IMG/VR virus record: IMGVR_UViG_3300048833_000443
Location: 1 to 57,628 of that record
DNA length: 57,628 nt
DNA from: a virus
Strand: one strand, 5' to 3'
Shown here: positions 32,407-40,244 of the stretch, piece after piece
How the letters are laid out: each line of letters opens with the position of its first letter
Numbering within the stretch: the first letter of the stretch is position 1
Program-made: the position numbers and the translations under genes
Notes under the pieces: model-generated
Databases searched by the model: none
Told to the model about the DNA's origin: nothing
Seen by the model: the letters and a program-made list of their open reading frames with translations, nothing else

Positions 32407-33275
32407 CGGACGAACTCGTTGAGAGAGTCGCGCCACCAAGGATGCGGCGTTGCGTAGGTGTCCTCATCGCGCTGCTCGAGAAGGATCTGTGCGTCGTCCT
32501 CGAGGTGGCGCCACGGCGAGAAGGCCGACCCGAGGTCGCGGATGCCTCGTGGCGTGTTCGGTCGTGATGCGGCGGCGGGGTACTTGAGCATGCCGATCGC
32601 AGGGAAGTCGCGCTCGTAGGCGTGGAGGCTGACGGCGTGGTGGTAGTACGAGCCGGCCTGCACACCCAGGGAGTGGGCAACCGTCAGCTGCAGCTGCGTG
32701 AACTGGAACGCGTCGTACGCGAGTCCCCACCACACGTCGTTGGATCGCATGGTGACGTGAAGCTGCAGCTTCCCCTCACGGATGAGGAACATCAGCATCG
32801 TGGTGCACGGGTAGTCGTGCTTACCATCGAAGTTGAGGTCGAGCTCCGGTCGCCACAAGACGATGAGGGCCTGTCGACTGTCGGGATCACGCTTGAGACG
32901 GGCGACGACGATCTCAGCTTGGTGCACGTCGTCTCCCTCACCACGGCTGTCGAGTCGGACACGATCGCCGTACGCGCCCCAGAACCGGCCGCCGTCCATG
33001 AACTGCTCGAAGTTCTTGGAGATGCGGACCATCAGCTCGGGATCGGACCGACCGCCGATGAGCTGCAACGCCTCGGCGGCGGCGATGGCGGGGTTGAGCT
33101 TGCGGCCCACGCCGATCGGCAACACGTCGGTGGGGTCCAAGACCTCGATGGTCACGTCCGTCAGCTCATGGGTGAGCAGCCCGCGAGGTCGGACGCTGCG
33201 CCCCTCCAGGACGACGCGTCGACACACGTCCACGTAACCGGCGCGAAGGTTGGGAACGGTCATGCTGGTCGCCAT
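32403..33275 (-). CDS. Thymidylate synthase-fold enzyme, probable dCMP hydroxymethylase
   Basis: A 290-residue TS-fold protein. The nucleophile is in DYPCTTMLMF (Cys157), followed by MRSNDVWWGLAYDAF (Arg177, Ser178, Asp180, Asp188) and SLHAYERD. In TS the residue at Asp188 is the Asn that reads the uracil ring; Asp at this place is the hallmark of T4-type dCMP hydroxymethylase, and the His after the catalytic Cys in TS is Thr here. With ThyX present, I infer 5-hydroxymethyl-dCMP (or another C5-modified dCMP) as product. The ATG at 33275 has GAGAGGA upstream; the ATG at 33263 would overlap the kinase stop by four bases. Confidence 0.75.
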   Translation of the reverse strand: MATSMTVPNLRAGYVDVCRRVVLEGRSVRPRGLLTHELTDVTIEVLDPTDVLPIGVGRKLNPAIAAAEALQLIGGRSDPELMVRISKNFEQFMDGGRFWGAYGDRVRLDSRGEGDDVHQAEIVVARLKRDPDSRQALIVLWRPELDLNFDGKHDYPCTTMLMFLIREGKLQLHVTMRSNDVWWGLAYDAFQFTQLQLTVAHSLGVQAGSYYHHAVSLHAYERDFPAIGMLKYPAAASRPNTPRGIRDLGSAFSPWRHLEDDAQILLEQRDEDTYATPHPWWRDSLNEFVR

Positions 33276-34234
33276 GAGCGAAGGTCCTCTCCAGTGTTGA
33301 GTGCTGAGATGATCGTGCGGGCGTAGAGCGCGCCGGACTTGTTGTGGAACCGCCGGATGTACTGCGGGTGCGGCACCGCACCAAGTGGAACGCGCCCGGT
33401 GAGTCCTCGCTCGTGCAAGGAGCGACACGCTGCCTCGTAGGCTGCGTTGCCCAGGGCGACGATCGGGGGCCGTGCCAGCGAGCACCACAGCTCGTAGACG
33501 TCCTCCTCACAAGCGTTGGCGATGCCGATCGAGGTCTCAGACCCGAGGACAGGTAGCAGGTGCTCGAGCATGAACCGCCCGGAGGTTGCGCCTGTTGGCA
33601 CGAACGCTGCGTGGTACGCCTCCGGGTCGTTGCGCCGCTCACCGAGGATCAGGTAGTCCGGAGCGCTCGATCCGATGTACGTGGTGAAGCGACGCAGGTG
33701 GTTCGTGTGCAGCCACCTGGAGTACGCGTCCTCCACGATCTCTTCGACCAGCGGGATCTTGTGATCGTGCCCAGTGCAGTTCTCAGGATCGGTGCAGCCA
33801 ACGTGCATGGTGGGCATCACGTCCGATGAGATGGCTGTCTCGTACGTGTCGTAGATCGCCGGCAGGTGCGTGACGTCCACCATGTCGTCGCCTCGAGCCG
33901 CCACTCTGTCGGCGATCAGCTCGAGAGGTGGACAGAGGTACACCACCATGGCGCCTCGAGCGACGAGGAACGCATCGATGTGCCAGCGCCCAACGACGTC
34001 TAGCTTCGACTCACCTCGGAAGATCGGTCCGTAGACCAGCTCTCCGATGTGCCAGCGATCGGCGATGATCGGCGTGACGCCGTCCCAATCCGCCAGACGC
34101 TCCTCGTACTCGGTGAACGGGTCGCTACGAAGCGGACCGCTGTGCAGCTCGATCGCGTCGGGCATCCGTGCCTTGAGCCTCGCAGCGAGCGTGGTCTTGC
34201 CGGCACCATCCGAGCCTTCGAGGATGATGATCAT
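33260..34234 (-). CDS. Nucleotide kinase fused to a uracil-DNA-glycosylase-like domain
   Basis: A 324-residue two-domain protein. Residues 1-180 form a P-loop kinase of thymidylate-kinase type: Walker A EGSDGAGKT (6-14), ADRWHIGEL, and a lid-like VAARGDD. Residues about 187-312 resemble the UDG superfamily: LGERRND in place of the catalytic GExPG, GATSGR (215-220), VALGNAAYEA and VPHPQY (in place of the HPS motif). The missing catalytic residues suggest base binding without excision. It could phosphorylate modified dCMP, like T4 gp1, or a base in DNA, like hydroxymethyluracil DNA kinases. Start fixed by the GACGGAAGGAC box. Confidence 0.7.
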   Translation of the reverse strand: MIIILEGSDGAGKTTLAARLKARMPDAIELHSGPLRSDPFTEYEERLADWDGVTPIIADRWHIGELVYGPIFRGESKLDVVGRWHIDAFLVARGAMVVYLCPPLELIADRVAARGDDMVDVTHLPAIYDTYETAISSDVMPTMHVGCTDPENCTGHDHKIPLVEEIVEDAYSRWLHTNHLRRFTTYIGSSAPDYLILGERRNDPEAYHAAFVPTGATSGRFMLEHLLPVLGSETSIGIANACEEDVYELWCSLARPPIVALGNAAYEAACRSLHERGLTGRVPLGAVPHPQYIRRFHNKSGALYARTIISALNTGEDLRSWRPA

Positions 34235-34298
34235 CGTGTTGTCGTCCTTCCGTCATTCCGTCGTTGCGAACCGTATCGCTAGGTTCGCGGCTGGTCAA
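34235..34298 (-). promoter_or_regulatory. Promoter and leader of the nucleotide-metabolism operon
   Basis: On the minus strand: -35 TTGACC (34293-34298), 17-base spacer, -10 TACGGT (34270-34275), overlapping the stop of the upstream gene. The leader ends in GACGGAAGGAC before the ATG at 34234; no clear hairpin in this copy. It probably drives the operon from the kinase through PolA and ThyX. Confidence 0.75.
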
Positions 34299-34666
34299 CT
34301 CGCTCGTGGTGTTAGATCCTCCGACATGAACGCATCGAGAATCGCCTGATCCTGAGCACCTGCGTCCAGGATCGCACGGCGGGACAGGGCGGTGATGTAC
34401 CGCACGTCGTCCTCGTCGTACTGATGCAGCTGCTCGACGGCGGCGGCGGCGGTGCCGCACACGTGCGCCCAGCACAGGTCCTTGTCGCCCTTGCGAGTTG
34501 AGCGTCCGATGCCAGCGACGACGTACTCGCCATCCACGGTCTTGTAGATGTACACCTCAGACCACCGCTCCTTCCCAGGAGCGTGGGAGGTGGAGCTGCC
34601 GAGCAGATCGCCGTCGAAGACCAGTTCACGGTCACGTGCACGTACGTGCTGTCGTCGGTCCGTCAT
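34295..34666 (-). CDS. Hypothetical protein
   Basis: A 123-residue protein with a beta-rich centre (WSEVYIYKTVDGEYVVAGIGRST), then a CWAHVC segment and a helical C-terminus. The first gene after control region B. The ATG at 34666 lies seven bases after TAAGGT on the minus strand, so a leaderless transcript is possible. No recognised function. Confidence 0.6.
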   Translation of the reverse strand: MTDRRQHVRARDRELVFDGDLLGSSTSHAPGKERWSEVYIYKTVDGEYVVAGIGRSTRKGDKDLCWAHVCGTAAAAVEQLHQYDEDDVRYITALSRRAILDAGAQDQAILDAFMSEDLTPRAS

Positions 34667-34717
34667 GTCTGAGACCTTACCATCGTTCGACGCTGCACGA
34701 ACCTCATTCCCGTGGCC

Positions 34718-34744
34718 CTGCACGGTTTGCACGGTTTACACAGG
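34718..34744. repeat. Iteron-like 9-bp tandem repeats, left array
   Basis: Three head-to-tail 9-mers: CTGCACGGT, TTGCACGGT, TTACACAGG. They mirror the opposed array at 34799-34825. Confidence 0.7.
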
Positions 34745-34789
34745 TGTTCAGAAACTAGCCTTGTACGTACATACATGTAGATGAGTTAC
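34727..34789. repeat. 63-bp control element, copy B
   Basis: Gap-free match to 1460-1522 (43 of 63 identical by hand). Blocks TGCAC, GAAACTA, TACGTAC and GAGTTAC are at identical spacing. Confidence 0.75.
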
Positions 34790-34798
34790 TAGACAAGC

Positions 34799-34825
34799 GT
34801 GCAACCGGTGCAACCTGTGCAGACC
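34799..34825. repeat. Iteron-like 9-bp tandem repeats, right array
   Basis: Three head-to-tail 9-mers: GTGCAACCG, GTGCAACCT, GTGCAGACC, in inverted orientation to the left array. Confidence 0.7.
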
Positions 34826-34850
34826 CGTTGTCTCAGCTAAGTCGATGCGC

Positions 34851-34874
34851 GGCACAGGCTGCACCGCCTGCACC
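34851..34874 (-). terminator. Possible terminator hairpin after the holin-like gene
   Basis: In the minus-strand transcript GGUGCAGGC pairs with GCCUGUGCC (nine pairs, two G-U) around a 6-base loop, six bases after the stop at 34880. It would end the structural/lysis transcript before control region B. Confidence 0.45.
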
Positions 34875-34879
34875 GTTCG

Positions 34880-35287
34880 CTACGCCGCAAGAGCGTGATC
34901 GACACTCGCCGGAAGGGTCGCGGCGGTCTCACTGTCGCCAACGTGGCTGGCCACCACGGACTTGAGGGTGACGAGTGCGGCCATGAGTGCTGCCCAGCCG
35001 GCGGCCTTCGCGGAGGTGATCGTCACATCGAAGACCGGAGCGGCGAGGAGGAAGCCGATGAACGCCACCGCTGCGGAGCGCACGACACGGTACACGACAT
35101 CGAGTGCGAGGGGGACCTTGCCCAGGTTCGCTGGGAGACCGTTGGCGATGACAGTCAGCGCAGCCGGCAGCGCGGCGATCGCCAACTGCGTCGTGAAGGT
35201 GACGCGATCGGTCGCGATGACCAGGATCAGCAGGGACTGCACGTAGGTCCAGAAGACCTTCTCGAGCAGCTGGATGAAGGGTGTCAT
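34880..35287 (-). CDS. Holin-like membrane protein
   Basis: A 135-residue hydrophobic protein with three to four membrane helices (SLLILVIATDRVTFTTQLAIA, AVAFIGFLLAAPVF, GWAALMAALVTLKSVV). Its size, helix number and location with the amidase fit an actinophage holin that forms the lysis pore. Coupled to the upstream gene (ATGA). Confidence 0.7.
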   Translation of the reverse strand: MTPFIQLLEKVFWTYVQSLLILVIATDRVTFTTQLAIAALPAALTVIANGLPANLGKVPLALDVVYRVVRSAAVAFIGFLLAAPVFDVTITSAKAAGWAALMAALVTLKSVVASHVGDSETAATLPASVDHALAA

Positions 35288-35691
35288 GGGATGCTCCTGT
35301 ACGTTGGGTCTTCGAGACAGTGTTCGTAGCGGACCTCGAGCGGGCCAAGCGCCGCAAGCTTCCGCTCAGCGTCCTTCTGAGCGGCGTCCGAGCTGGACTG
35401 AGTAACCAACACCCGGAACTGCTCCAAGGTGACTGCAAGCTCGTACGACCTGCAATCGGAGACCGCTGCGGTCGCGGTGGTGGCCGACTGGTCACGAGCC
35501 GTGAGCCACCACCCACTTGCGCAGACGATCAGAGCGACGGTGAGGATCAGGTTCACGCCCATGCTGCGGAACAGAGCCTGCTCCAGCTTGCGGACGGAAG
35601 CGAAGGTGTGGTCGAGGCTCGGGCGCTTGGGTCCATCACCGTCGAGCGTGCTCTTGCGAGGCGTCACACGGGTGGCCTTACGGAAGCTCAT
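35284..35691 (-). CDS. Single-span membrane protein of the lysis cassette
   Basis: A 135-residue protein: basic, Ser/Thr-rich N-terminus, one membrane helix at about residues 45-62 (GVNLILTVALIVCASGWWL), then an extracytoplasmic helical region with paired Cys. The ATG at 35691 overlaps the upstream gene by 14 bases. Possibly a second holin/antiholin or spanin-like protein; not assignable further. Confidence 0.6.
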   Translation of the reverse strand: MSFRKATRVTPRKSTLDGDGPKRPSLDHTFASVRKLEQALFRSMGVNLILTVALIVCASGWWLTARDQSATTATAAVSDCRSYELAVTLEQFRVLVTQSSSDAAQKDAERKLAALGPLEVRYEHCLEDPTYRSIP

Positions 35692-35980
35692 GCTCTTGCT
35701 CCTTCTCCTTGTAGATCCGGTGCAAGGCATCTGTGATCCCTTGTGCCAGCTTGGCGGTGAAGTCTGAGAGCAGAAGGTCGACTTGCGCTTGCAGAGCACG
35801 GAGCTCAGTCTCGAGCTCCTCCACCTTGTCCGACTTGGCTTCGTAGAGCTGCCGGTACGTCTCGGTGAGCTCACGACGACGCTTGTCGTAGACGCTTACC
35901 GCCGCTCCACCAACGGCGATGCCACCAAGCACGAAGCTGACCACATCGCCAGCGGAGATCTCAATCGCGAACAGCAGCAC
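35678..35980 (-). CDS. N-terminally anchored coiled-coil protein of the lysis cassette
   Basis: A 100-residue protein with an N-terminal membrane helix (VVSFVLGGIAVGGAAVSVY) followed by a long coiled coil (TYRQLYEAKSDKVEELETEL). This is the plan of small Rz-like or LydB-like accessory lysis proteins. No catalytic residues. Confidence 0.6.
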   Translation of the reverse strand: MLLFAIEISAGDVVSFVLGGIAVGGAAVSVYDKRRRELTETYRQLYEAKSDKVEELETELRALQAQVDLLLSDFTAKLAQGITDALHRIYKEKEQEHELP

Positions 35981-36021
35981 CTTCGGTCTGCCCTTTCCTC
36001 AAGGTGTACGGGTCGTGTGAG

Positions 36022-36963
36022 CTACTGCTTGGTCTTCTGCGCGTGCTTGATGCTGAGCACCAGCGCCGTGATCTCATCGGCATCCGGGAAGTCGTCGATC
36101 CACTCCGGATCGACCACTGGGATCTTGGCGGTGTTGGGAGCCCCTGGCCACGGCATGATGAGGCCAGCGACGAGGAGAAGCTTCAGCTCCTCCTTCTCCA
36201 CGTGGGTCTTGCCGTTGCCGTTGAACACGAACACCCGGCCGTCGGACTTGCGTCGGACGACGCCGAAGTCGGCGCCGGCCTTCGCGATCCGATCGCCGAG
36301 CCGCTGCTCCACGCGACCCAGGGCGGCGATGATGTCTTCCTTGTCTCCCACTTGCAGGCCCTCCTTAGGCTTCGTTCCGGTCCTCGAGATGAGGGCCGGC
36401 AGGACGATCTCGTTCCACTGGCGGATGCGCTCGAGCCCCGGGCACTGCTTGCCTCGGCTCGAGTACGGGATCCATGGCGTCGGGCCGGTCCCCCACATGG
36501 AGTGGTAGCCCAGGCCGCGACCTTGGCCTCCGGTCGCGCGCTGCGGCTTGATCCCGTGGGTCTCGAACAGCCAGTGGTGCGTCATGATGAGCATCTCGAT
36601 CTGCTCATCGGTCCACGGGTCACGGTTGAAGGCCGCCGCCCCCTCACCACCACGGTACGCGGCGATGGTGGCTTCCTTGGAGTTCTCGGTCTCGATCGAC
36701 ACGAAGCCCCAGGCGACTCCATCCTCGTACCAGAGGTTGCCCTTGTAGTTCGCGTCGGCTCGCACCTCGGTGTCGATGTACTGCTCGAGGATGCCCGTGA
36801 GGCCGATCCACAGTGTGGACTCCAGGTTGCTGCCCGTGAGCCAGTAGTTGTAGAGCGAGCCGGTACCTGCCTGGGTGTGGTCGATGGCGCCGGCAACGCG
36901 GATGCGAGTCTGCGTGGCGTTCTCAGGAAGCAGTCGCTTGTGAGCGAACGGGATCAGTGCCAT
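36022..36963 (-). CDS. Endolysin, N-acetylmuramoyl-L-alanine amidase
   Basis: A 313-residue protein. Residues 20-200 have the features of an Amidase_2/PGRP-type zinc amidase: AIDHTQAGTG (zinc His), LWYEDGVAWGFVSIE, RDPWTDEQIE and GLGYHSMWG (second His). The C-terminal 100 residues (HVEKEELKLLLVAG) may bind the wall. It would cut the peptide from the glycan in the host peptidoglycan. First gene of the lysis cassette after the tail genes. Confidence 0.8.
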   Translation of the reverse strand: MALIPFAHKRLLPENATQTRIRVAGAIDHTQAGTGSLYNYWLTGSNLESTLWIGLTGILEQYIDTEVRADANYKGNLWYEDGVAWGFVSIETENSKEATIAAYRGGEGAAAFNRDPWTDEQIEMLIMTHHWLFETHGIKPQRATGGQGRGLGYHSMWGTGPTPWIPYSSRGKQCPGLERIRQWNEIVLPALISRTGTKPKEGLQVGDKEDIIAALGRVEQRLGDRIAKAGADFGVVRRKSDGRVFVFNGNGKTHVEKEELKLLLVAGLIMPWPGAPNTAKIPVVDPEWIDDFPDADEITALVLSIKHAQKTKQ

Positions 36964-37008
36964 GGGTGGTCTCCTCTCACAAGTCCTAGTCTACCTCATG
37001 TGACCGGT

Positions 37009-38223
37009 TCATCGCCGACCACCGCGACGAATGGCTCGGCCCATCGACAACGGCGGAGCGCCAACGGAGATCGTTGACTCGCTGTCTTCGAAGTCGACGT
37101 GCGACGTCAGATCGATGAGGCTGCCCCCGTTGTGTCGGTTGTCGTACCACACGGACATCCCATCGGTTACGGGCCACGTCACCTCGTTCACACGAAGCGC
37201 AACCGGGTAGATGTACTGCCCCTGGTACACGATCGGGTTGTTCAGGTTGAAGAGTCCGTCATCGACGTCCCAGACCCAGATCGTGCTCCCGGGTTCGACT
37301 CGAGCAGTCACGTTGAACTCTCGTGTTGAGATGCTCACCTCACGTGACGTGAAGTCGCGCTGGTTCAGCTCAAGCTCAGCGTCGGACATCGCGTCTTCTT
37401 CGGCGTCCTCCGTGGTCGTTGCCTCACTGCTTGGCCCCTGCTTCACCAGGGTCAGAGGAAGCGTGTCACCCAGAGGGTTCTTGTACGTCCACGTCGCGTA
37501 GGCCGTCTGAAGCGTGGTTCGCTCGACCCGCTTGTCATCGGAGTCGAGGTACGACCAGTCGGTGATGGACGTGACTCGGAAGAGCCGATCACGAGTCGAC
37601 TGCGCGAGGGAGAGCTCGACGTCCGTGAGGCCGTCGACCGCCAAGCTTCGGCCGCCTCGGCGGACGGCCAGCGGGATGGCATCTGGGACCGGCCACAGCT
37701 CGGACTGGTACCCGATGTCCAGGGTGAGATCCGGGTTCACCCGGTAGACGACGCCGAACTTGGGGCAGATCCACGTGTCGAGGATGGTCTTGGGAGTCTT
37801 TCGTCGGAAGCCGCCCTTCTTCTTCACAGAGCTGTCTGGGCCGCCAACGAAGCCGGCGGTCAGGCCCGTGCCGAAGTCATCGAGGATTGTGTCCAGCCAC
37901 CCGCCTAGCGCGCCGTTAGATGTCCCGTTCTTTGAGATGGTGTCGAGGGTCATCGGACCGGTCTGTTCGACGCCATCGCTCGACTCTCCGAGGTACCACG
38001 TCGCGCTTGCGCCGCCGATCGTGAACCGGTCGTTGCGATCGAGAAGAACGCCTGTGAACGCTCCAGGAGCGGAGTCGACCTGCCCGCCTTGGATCCGCTG
38101 CGGGTACACACGGATCAGGCTGTACCATCCGTTGTCGAGCACGCGTGAGATGCTCCCGGGGAGGCTCTCACGCAGCGGGATCGTGAACGAGCCCCAGCCC
38201 ATGTGAACTTGCGTGATGGTCAT
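37009..38223 (-). CDS. Minor tail protein (tail tip/baseplate hub)
   Basis: A 404-residue protein directly after the distal tail protein. It is beta-rich with an N-terminal segment typical of actinophage minor tail proteins (GSFTIPLRESLPGSI, YSLIRVYPQRIQG). A central SVKKKGGFRRKT precedes a long beta domain. Position and composition suggest the tail-tip hub; no peptidase motif is visible. ATG overlaps the upstream stop (ATGA). Confidence 0.7.
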   Translation of the reverse strand: MTITQVHMGWGSFTIPLRESLPGSISRVLDNGWYSLIRVYPQRIQGGQVDSAPGAFTGVLLDRNDRFTIGGASATWYLGESSDGVEQTGPMTLDTISKNGTSNGALGGWLDTILDDFGTGLTAGFVGGPDSSVKKKGGFRRKTPKTILDTWICPKFGVVYRVNPDLTLDIGYQSELWPVPDAIPLAVRRGGRSLAVDGLTDVELSLAQSTRDRLFRVTSITDWSYLDSDDKRVERTTLQTAYATWTYKNPLGDTLPLTLVKQGPSSEATTTEDAEEDAMSDAELELNQRDFTSREVSISTREFNVTARVEPGSTIWVWDVDDGLFNLNNPIVYQGQYIYPVALRVNEVTWPVTDGMSVWYDNRHNGGSLIDLTSHVDFEDSESTISVGAPPLSMGRAIRRGGRR

Positions 38224-40244
38224 CGGAGCACCGCTCTCACGTTCTCAGTCACGCCGGCGTACCACTGGTCGATGATGTCCTGCGACGACGGTGTGAACGC
38301 GTCGGCGTACCACCCGAAGGCCACCTGCAGCGAGTCGACGGCCGTGGTCATGTAGAACCCGGGTTGGCCCGAGACCACTCGCGTCGCCGGGTACGTGGTC
38401 ACGGCGAGAACGCGCGTGCCGTCGGAGTTCGCGGTGGTCTGCACGAGGCCGTTGCCGGTCCGCGTGCTGCAGGCGATCGTTGAGCCTGCCCTCAGTCCCC
38501 AGTCGCGGACGTTCGGAGCGTCGACTGTAAGATCGACCAGCGATGAACCTCGGCGAAGACTGAGCGTCATGTCCATCGACTCGAAGCTCGAGTTCGATTG
38601 AATGCCGAGGCGGACCACGCAAGCCTCCGGCGAGTTGCGAATCACGGACGCCGACACGATGCGAAGAGCAGCCGGGTACGTTGCGTTCTCAACATCCGTG
38701 ACGAACCACTCGACGGGCAGGGACCAGTCCTCTCCGTTCCACATGGACGTGAGGAAGGACACGCGATCCGCGATGTACATCGGCCAGACACGGACAAGCC
38801 CGTTGCTGAGCTCCCAGCCGAACGTAGAGAGCCCGGCGTTGGTGCCAACGACCGTGTAGCGGTCGAACGCGAGCTCCTCAACGACGGGAGAGATCGTGAC
38901 CGACCCATGTCCTCTCGACCAACCGCTTGCGCGGGTCAGCGACGTCACAGCCGGGTCGAGGTAGCTCGACCCGCCGCCGCCGTCACCAGCCGGCTTGAAG
39001 TTCTGTCCCGTGGCGCCACCGCCACCACCGTAGTAGCCGCCGCCGCCGCCGCCGGCGCCGTAGAACTCGAGCCGAGGTGCTGACGCTCCGTTGCCGCCAA
39101 CCCGAAGCGCGCCACTTGCTCCGTTGTTCCCAGCCCACCAGCCGAACGGGTACGTCCCGCCTGATCCACCAGCCGACTCTGACCCGGGGCGACCAGTCGT
39201 CGTGGAACTTGAGATGTGCGAGCCCGCTGGGTAGCCGGCGTTCCCAGGAGTGCCCGTTGCCGTCTTTCGGATGTCGTGCCCACCAACGCCACCGCCGCCG
39301 CCAGCAACGATCACGCGATCCGCGCTTGTGCTGCCGCCCTGTCGGATGTCCGTGCCACCGCCACCGCCCCAGCCGTCGCCGTTCGTACCGTACCCGTTGC
39401 GGTCGATCGACCCTGCGCCGCCCTGTCCACCACCGTTCCAGCCGCCGCCGTCGATTCGACCACGGCCGCCAACGTAGAGACGCAGAGTCTCACCAGGAGT
39501 CACGTCGAGAACGCACTGGATGATGTCACCAAGGCCACCAGCTCGCTTGTGAGATCCGCCGCCTTCTGCACCGCGAGCCTCAATGAGCAGCTGGTACGTG
39601 TCATCCGGCACGACGTACTCCTGCACATCGCCAACGAACGTGAACACCTCTGTGGGGATCTCACTCGTGCTGCCAGTCCGGATCCGACTCGAGCCCGCGT
39701 ACCAATCACGGGGTGAGCACGTCCAGCGAGTGAAGTCGTTCAAGAACCCGTTCGTCCCGTTCGAGTACACCCGCACAGGGCCGTCGGCGGTGGCTCGGAG
39801 ATCTTGTGTGGTGGCGGGGCCGAACCCGGTTGCACCTTCGGGCACGGCTTCCCAGCCGACGCAGTTCGTGATCGTGTGGAAGTTCGGTCGCACGGTGCCG
39901 AGGAGTCGCGCCTCGAACAGGGGGGACACGTACCCGTTGATGCGGGTGACGCTCAGCTGGAACTTGATGAACCCGATGACAAGCGATCCTGGTCCCATTG
40001 AGACACGGACGTCGTTCACGGTGTAGAAGCCGTTCATGTACGGCTCCTCGTCGTAGATGAGCGGGAACACGAGCTCGTTCGGGTTGTCCTTCAGCCCGAG
40101 GAGCTGCTCCCGGATCTGGATGACCCGCTCACCGCCACGATAAGGGATCATGCCTTCGATCTGCAGCGAGTCGCCGTTGAAGTCGACGGCCGCCACGTTG
40201 GTCATCTCGTAGTCGACTCCGACTCGACCGAACTTGAAGCTCAT
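38220..40244 (-). CDS. Distal tail-like minor tail protein with a glycine-rich insertion
   Basis: A 674-residue protein right after the tape measure, where Dit-like proteins sit. The N-terminal 180 residues resemble a distal tail domain (GERVIQIREQLLGL, NGFYTVNDVRVSMG). Residues about 205-455 form a glycine-rich region with GGGG and GG-x-GG runs, like the Gly-rich/PE_PGRS-type folds of host-recognition proteins. The C-terminal 220 residues return to a beta-rich fold. Probably a tail-tip protein with a surface-exposed recognition domain. Confidence 0.7.
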   Translation of the reverse strand: MSFKFGRVGVDYEMTNVAAVDFNGDSLQIEGMIPYRGGERVIQIREQLLGLKDNPNELVFPLIYDEEPYMNGFYTVNDVRVSMGPGSLVIGFIKFQLSVTRINGYVSPLFEARLLGTVRPNFHTITNCVGWEAVPEGATGFGPATTQDLRATADGPVRVYSNGTNGFLNDFTRWTCSPRDWYAGSSRIRTGSTSEIPTEVFTFVGDVQEYVVPDDTYQLLIEARGAEGGGSHKRAGGLGDIIQCVLDVTPGETLRLYVGGRGRIDGGGWNGGGQGGAGSIDRNGYGTNGDGWGGGGGTDIRQGGSTSADRVIVAGGGGGVGGHDIRKTATGTPGNAGYPAGSHISSSTTTGRPGSESAGGSGGTYPFGWWAGNNGASGALRVGGNGASAPRLEFYGAGGGGGGYYGGGGGATGQNFKPAGDGGGGSSYLDPAVTSLTRASGWSRGHGSVTISPVVEELAFDRYTVVGTNAGLSTFGWELSNGLVRVWPMYIADRVSFLTSMWNGEDWSLPVEWFVTDVENATYPAALRIVSASVIRNSPEACVVRLGIQSNSSFESMDMTLSLRRGSSLVDLTVDAPNVRDWGLRAGSTIACSTRTGNGLVQTTANSDGTRVLAVTTYPATRVVSGQPGFYMTTAVDSLQVAFGWYADAFTPSSQDIIDQWYAGVTENVRAVLR

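Larger units (their letters stand above)
34667..34879. promoter_or_regulatory. Intergenic control region B
   Basis: A 213-base gene-free stretch between the lysis cassette and the first replication/metabolism gene. It holds the second copy of the 63-bp element, flanked by two opposed sets of 9-bp tandem repeats: CTGCACGGT-type at 34718-34744 and GTGCAACCG-type at 34799-34825. The centre is AT-richer (TACGTACATACATGTAGATG). Suited to a regulated promoter, an operator array or an origin. Confidence 0.65.

Noticed and set aside
36964-37008. Possible promoter before the endolysin (TAGACT near 36990)
   Set aside because: A -10-like hexamer exists but the -35 position does not match; could equally be chance.
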